Origin: Verrucomicrobiales bacterium
GTDB lineage: Bacteria > Verrucomicrobiota > Verrucomicrobiia > Verrucomicrobiales > SLCJ01
Length of the DNA: 64,000 bases
Reading direction: 5' to 3'
Assembly (NCBI GenBank): GCA_024636835.1
Contig: JAGXGH010000027.1
Coordinates: 1 to 64,000 of the forward strand
Below the pieces are notes generated by a model, which worked only from the letters and a program-made list of their open reading frames with translations, had not been told where the DNA came from and did no database searches. The position numbers were made by a program, and so were the translations under genes. Shown piece by piece: positions 63,406 through 64,000 of this stretch (within the stretch, counting starts at the first letter, position 1; each line of letters starts with the position of its first letter).

Positions 63406-63635
63406 AGCACCGGAGCTTCGGCCTCTTCGCCGGATGCGAAGTAGCTACGCTTGAGAAAGCGTGGGGGTGATGTGACCTGCGAGGCCAACCGTTCGCAACC
63501 AACTGCAGGTTCCGTCATGACGATACATACGTGAACGTCGATGACGCTGCTGTCTTCATCCTCAGCTAGTAGACATGTCGGCTAGAAGCCAACGTCACGT
63601 AGAGAGTTCAGAGCACCGGAGCTTCCGCCTCTTCG
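63406..63635. repeat. 24-bp direct repeat at convergent gene ends
   Basis: 63406-63429 and 63612-63635 match at 23 of 24 bases (AGCACCGGAGCTTC core). The right copy is the 3' end of the RND gene (ending EAEAPVL). In the left copy the minus-strand frame reads [17 protein letters not shown] and stop, so it may be a relic of a second, related gene end. Confidence 0.7.
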
Positions 63636-64000
63636 GCTTCGGAGGCGGGGCGGATTTTGCCGCGTAGGATCAATGCGACGTCATCGATGATGACGTAGAG
63701 CGCGGGGACGATGATGAGTGTGATCGCGGTGGCGAAGAGTAGACCGTAGCCGAGAGAAATCGCCATCGGCACCATGAACTGCGCTTGGCGTGAGGTTTCA
63801 AAAATCATCGGCGCCAGTCCGCAGAATGTTGTCAGGGTTGTGAGAATAATCGGACGGAATCTCCGCACACCGGCCGCGAGCATCGCATCGAAGGGAGACT
63901 GCCCCTCGTTGCGCTTTTGGTTGGCGAATACCACCATGACGAGCGAATCGTTCACAACCACACCAGCCAGTGCGATGATTCCCATCATACTAATCACGCT
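63608..64000 (-). CDS. RND efflux pump subunit (C-terminal part)
   Basis: About 130 residues to the stop at 63608; the gene continues beyond the window. Transmembrane segments at the end of an AcrB/CusA-type pump: [38 protein letters not shown], and [20 protein letters not shown] in pieces. The C-terminal [17 protein letters not shown] tail is short and acidic. Proton-driven export across the envelope; the substrate is unknown. Confidence 0.92.
   Translation of the reverse strand, partial: SVISMMGIIALAGVVVNDSLVMVVFANQKRNEGQSPFDAMLAAGVRRFRPIILTTLTTFCGLAPMIFETSRQAQFMVPMAISLGYGLLFATAITLIIVPALYVIIDDVALILRGKIRPASEAEEAEAPVL

Noticed and set aside
1-64000. CRISPR array, rRNA operon or replication origin
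   Set aside because: No regularly spaced repeats, no rRNA-like stretches, and no dnaA-box cluster were seen.

Overview
The window looks like a bacterial chromosome segment from the Verrucomicrobiota (inference). Two secreted proteins end in a PEP-CTERM sorting tail (Pro-Glu-Pro, hydrophobic stretch, Arg cluster), the pyruvate phosphate dikinase carries histone-H1-like lysine tails, and the gene families and cassette-type repeats fit that phylum. Cell-envelope genes (heptosyltransferase-like GT9, amidase and L,D-transpeptidase families, OmpA, RND pump, dTDP-sugar genes) indicate a diderm.

Layout: 1-12.4 kb holds a YmdB-type phosphodiesterase end, envelope genes, mutY, and a fermentative block pflB-pflA-OFA transporter (formate production and export). 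12.6-21.1 kb holds a DUF1853 protein, a DUF3494 PEP-CTERM protein, divergent rfbA and rmlC-like genes, an MsbA-like ABC exporter, an OmpA protein and a secreted thioredoxin-fold gene interrupted by one in-frame UGA. 21.4-37.6 kb is mostly housekeeping: ppdK, fur, a mannose-1-phosphate guanylyltransferase, ruvX-truA, frr, pyrH, trxA, uspA, an L,D-transpeptidase and an OB/HD nuclease.

37.7-45.6 kb is a 7.8-kb integrative element in tRNA-Ser(CGA): tyrosine integrase, excisionase-like protein, HUH Rep, a membrane protein and an OLD-type ATPase/TOPRIM nuclease gene broken by an ISL3-family insertion with perfect 8-bp target duplications. The 31-bp att repeats lie inside the integrase reading frame. 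In the circular form the integrase would get a different C-terminus that ends on the rep start codon (ATGA), so integration would change the integrase tail and uncouple rep.

45.8-49.3 kb holds an orphan trpB bracketed by two copies of a small transposon-like repeat; a third copy is at 3.6 kb. All have 18-bp inverted ends, and two have clear 11-bp target duplications.

50.0-61.3 kb is a one-directional (minus) array of small accessory genes: seven GNAT domains, two methyltransferases, HAD, HIT, GrpB, YunG, cytidine deaminase, 2H phosphoesterase, and gene fragments and chimeras. One clear attC-type site and several weaker ones separate them, so it is read as an integron-type cassette array without an integrase in view (CALIN). 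It shows decay: truncated genes, a peptidase E/GNAT chimera and a 17-bp duplication frameshift. 61.3-64 kb returns to ordinary genes (NlpC/P60, App1-like, RND pump).
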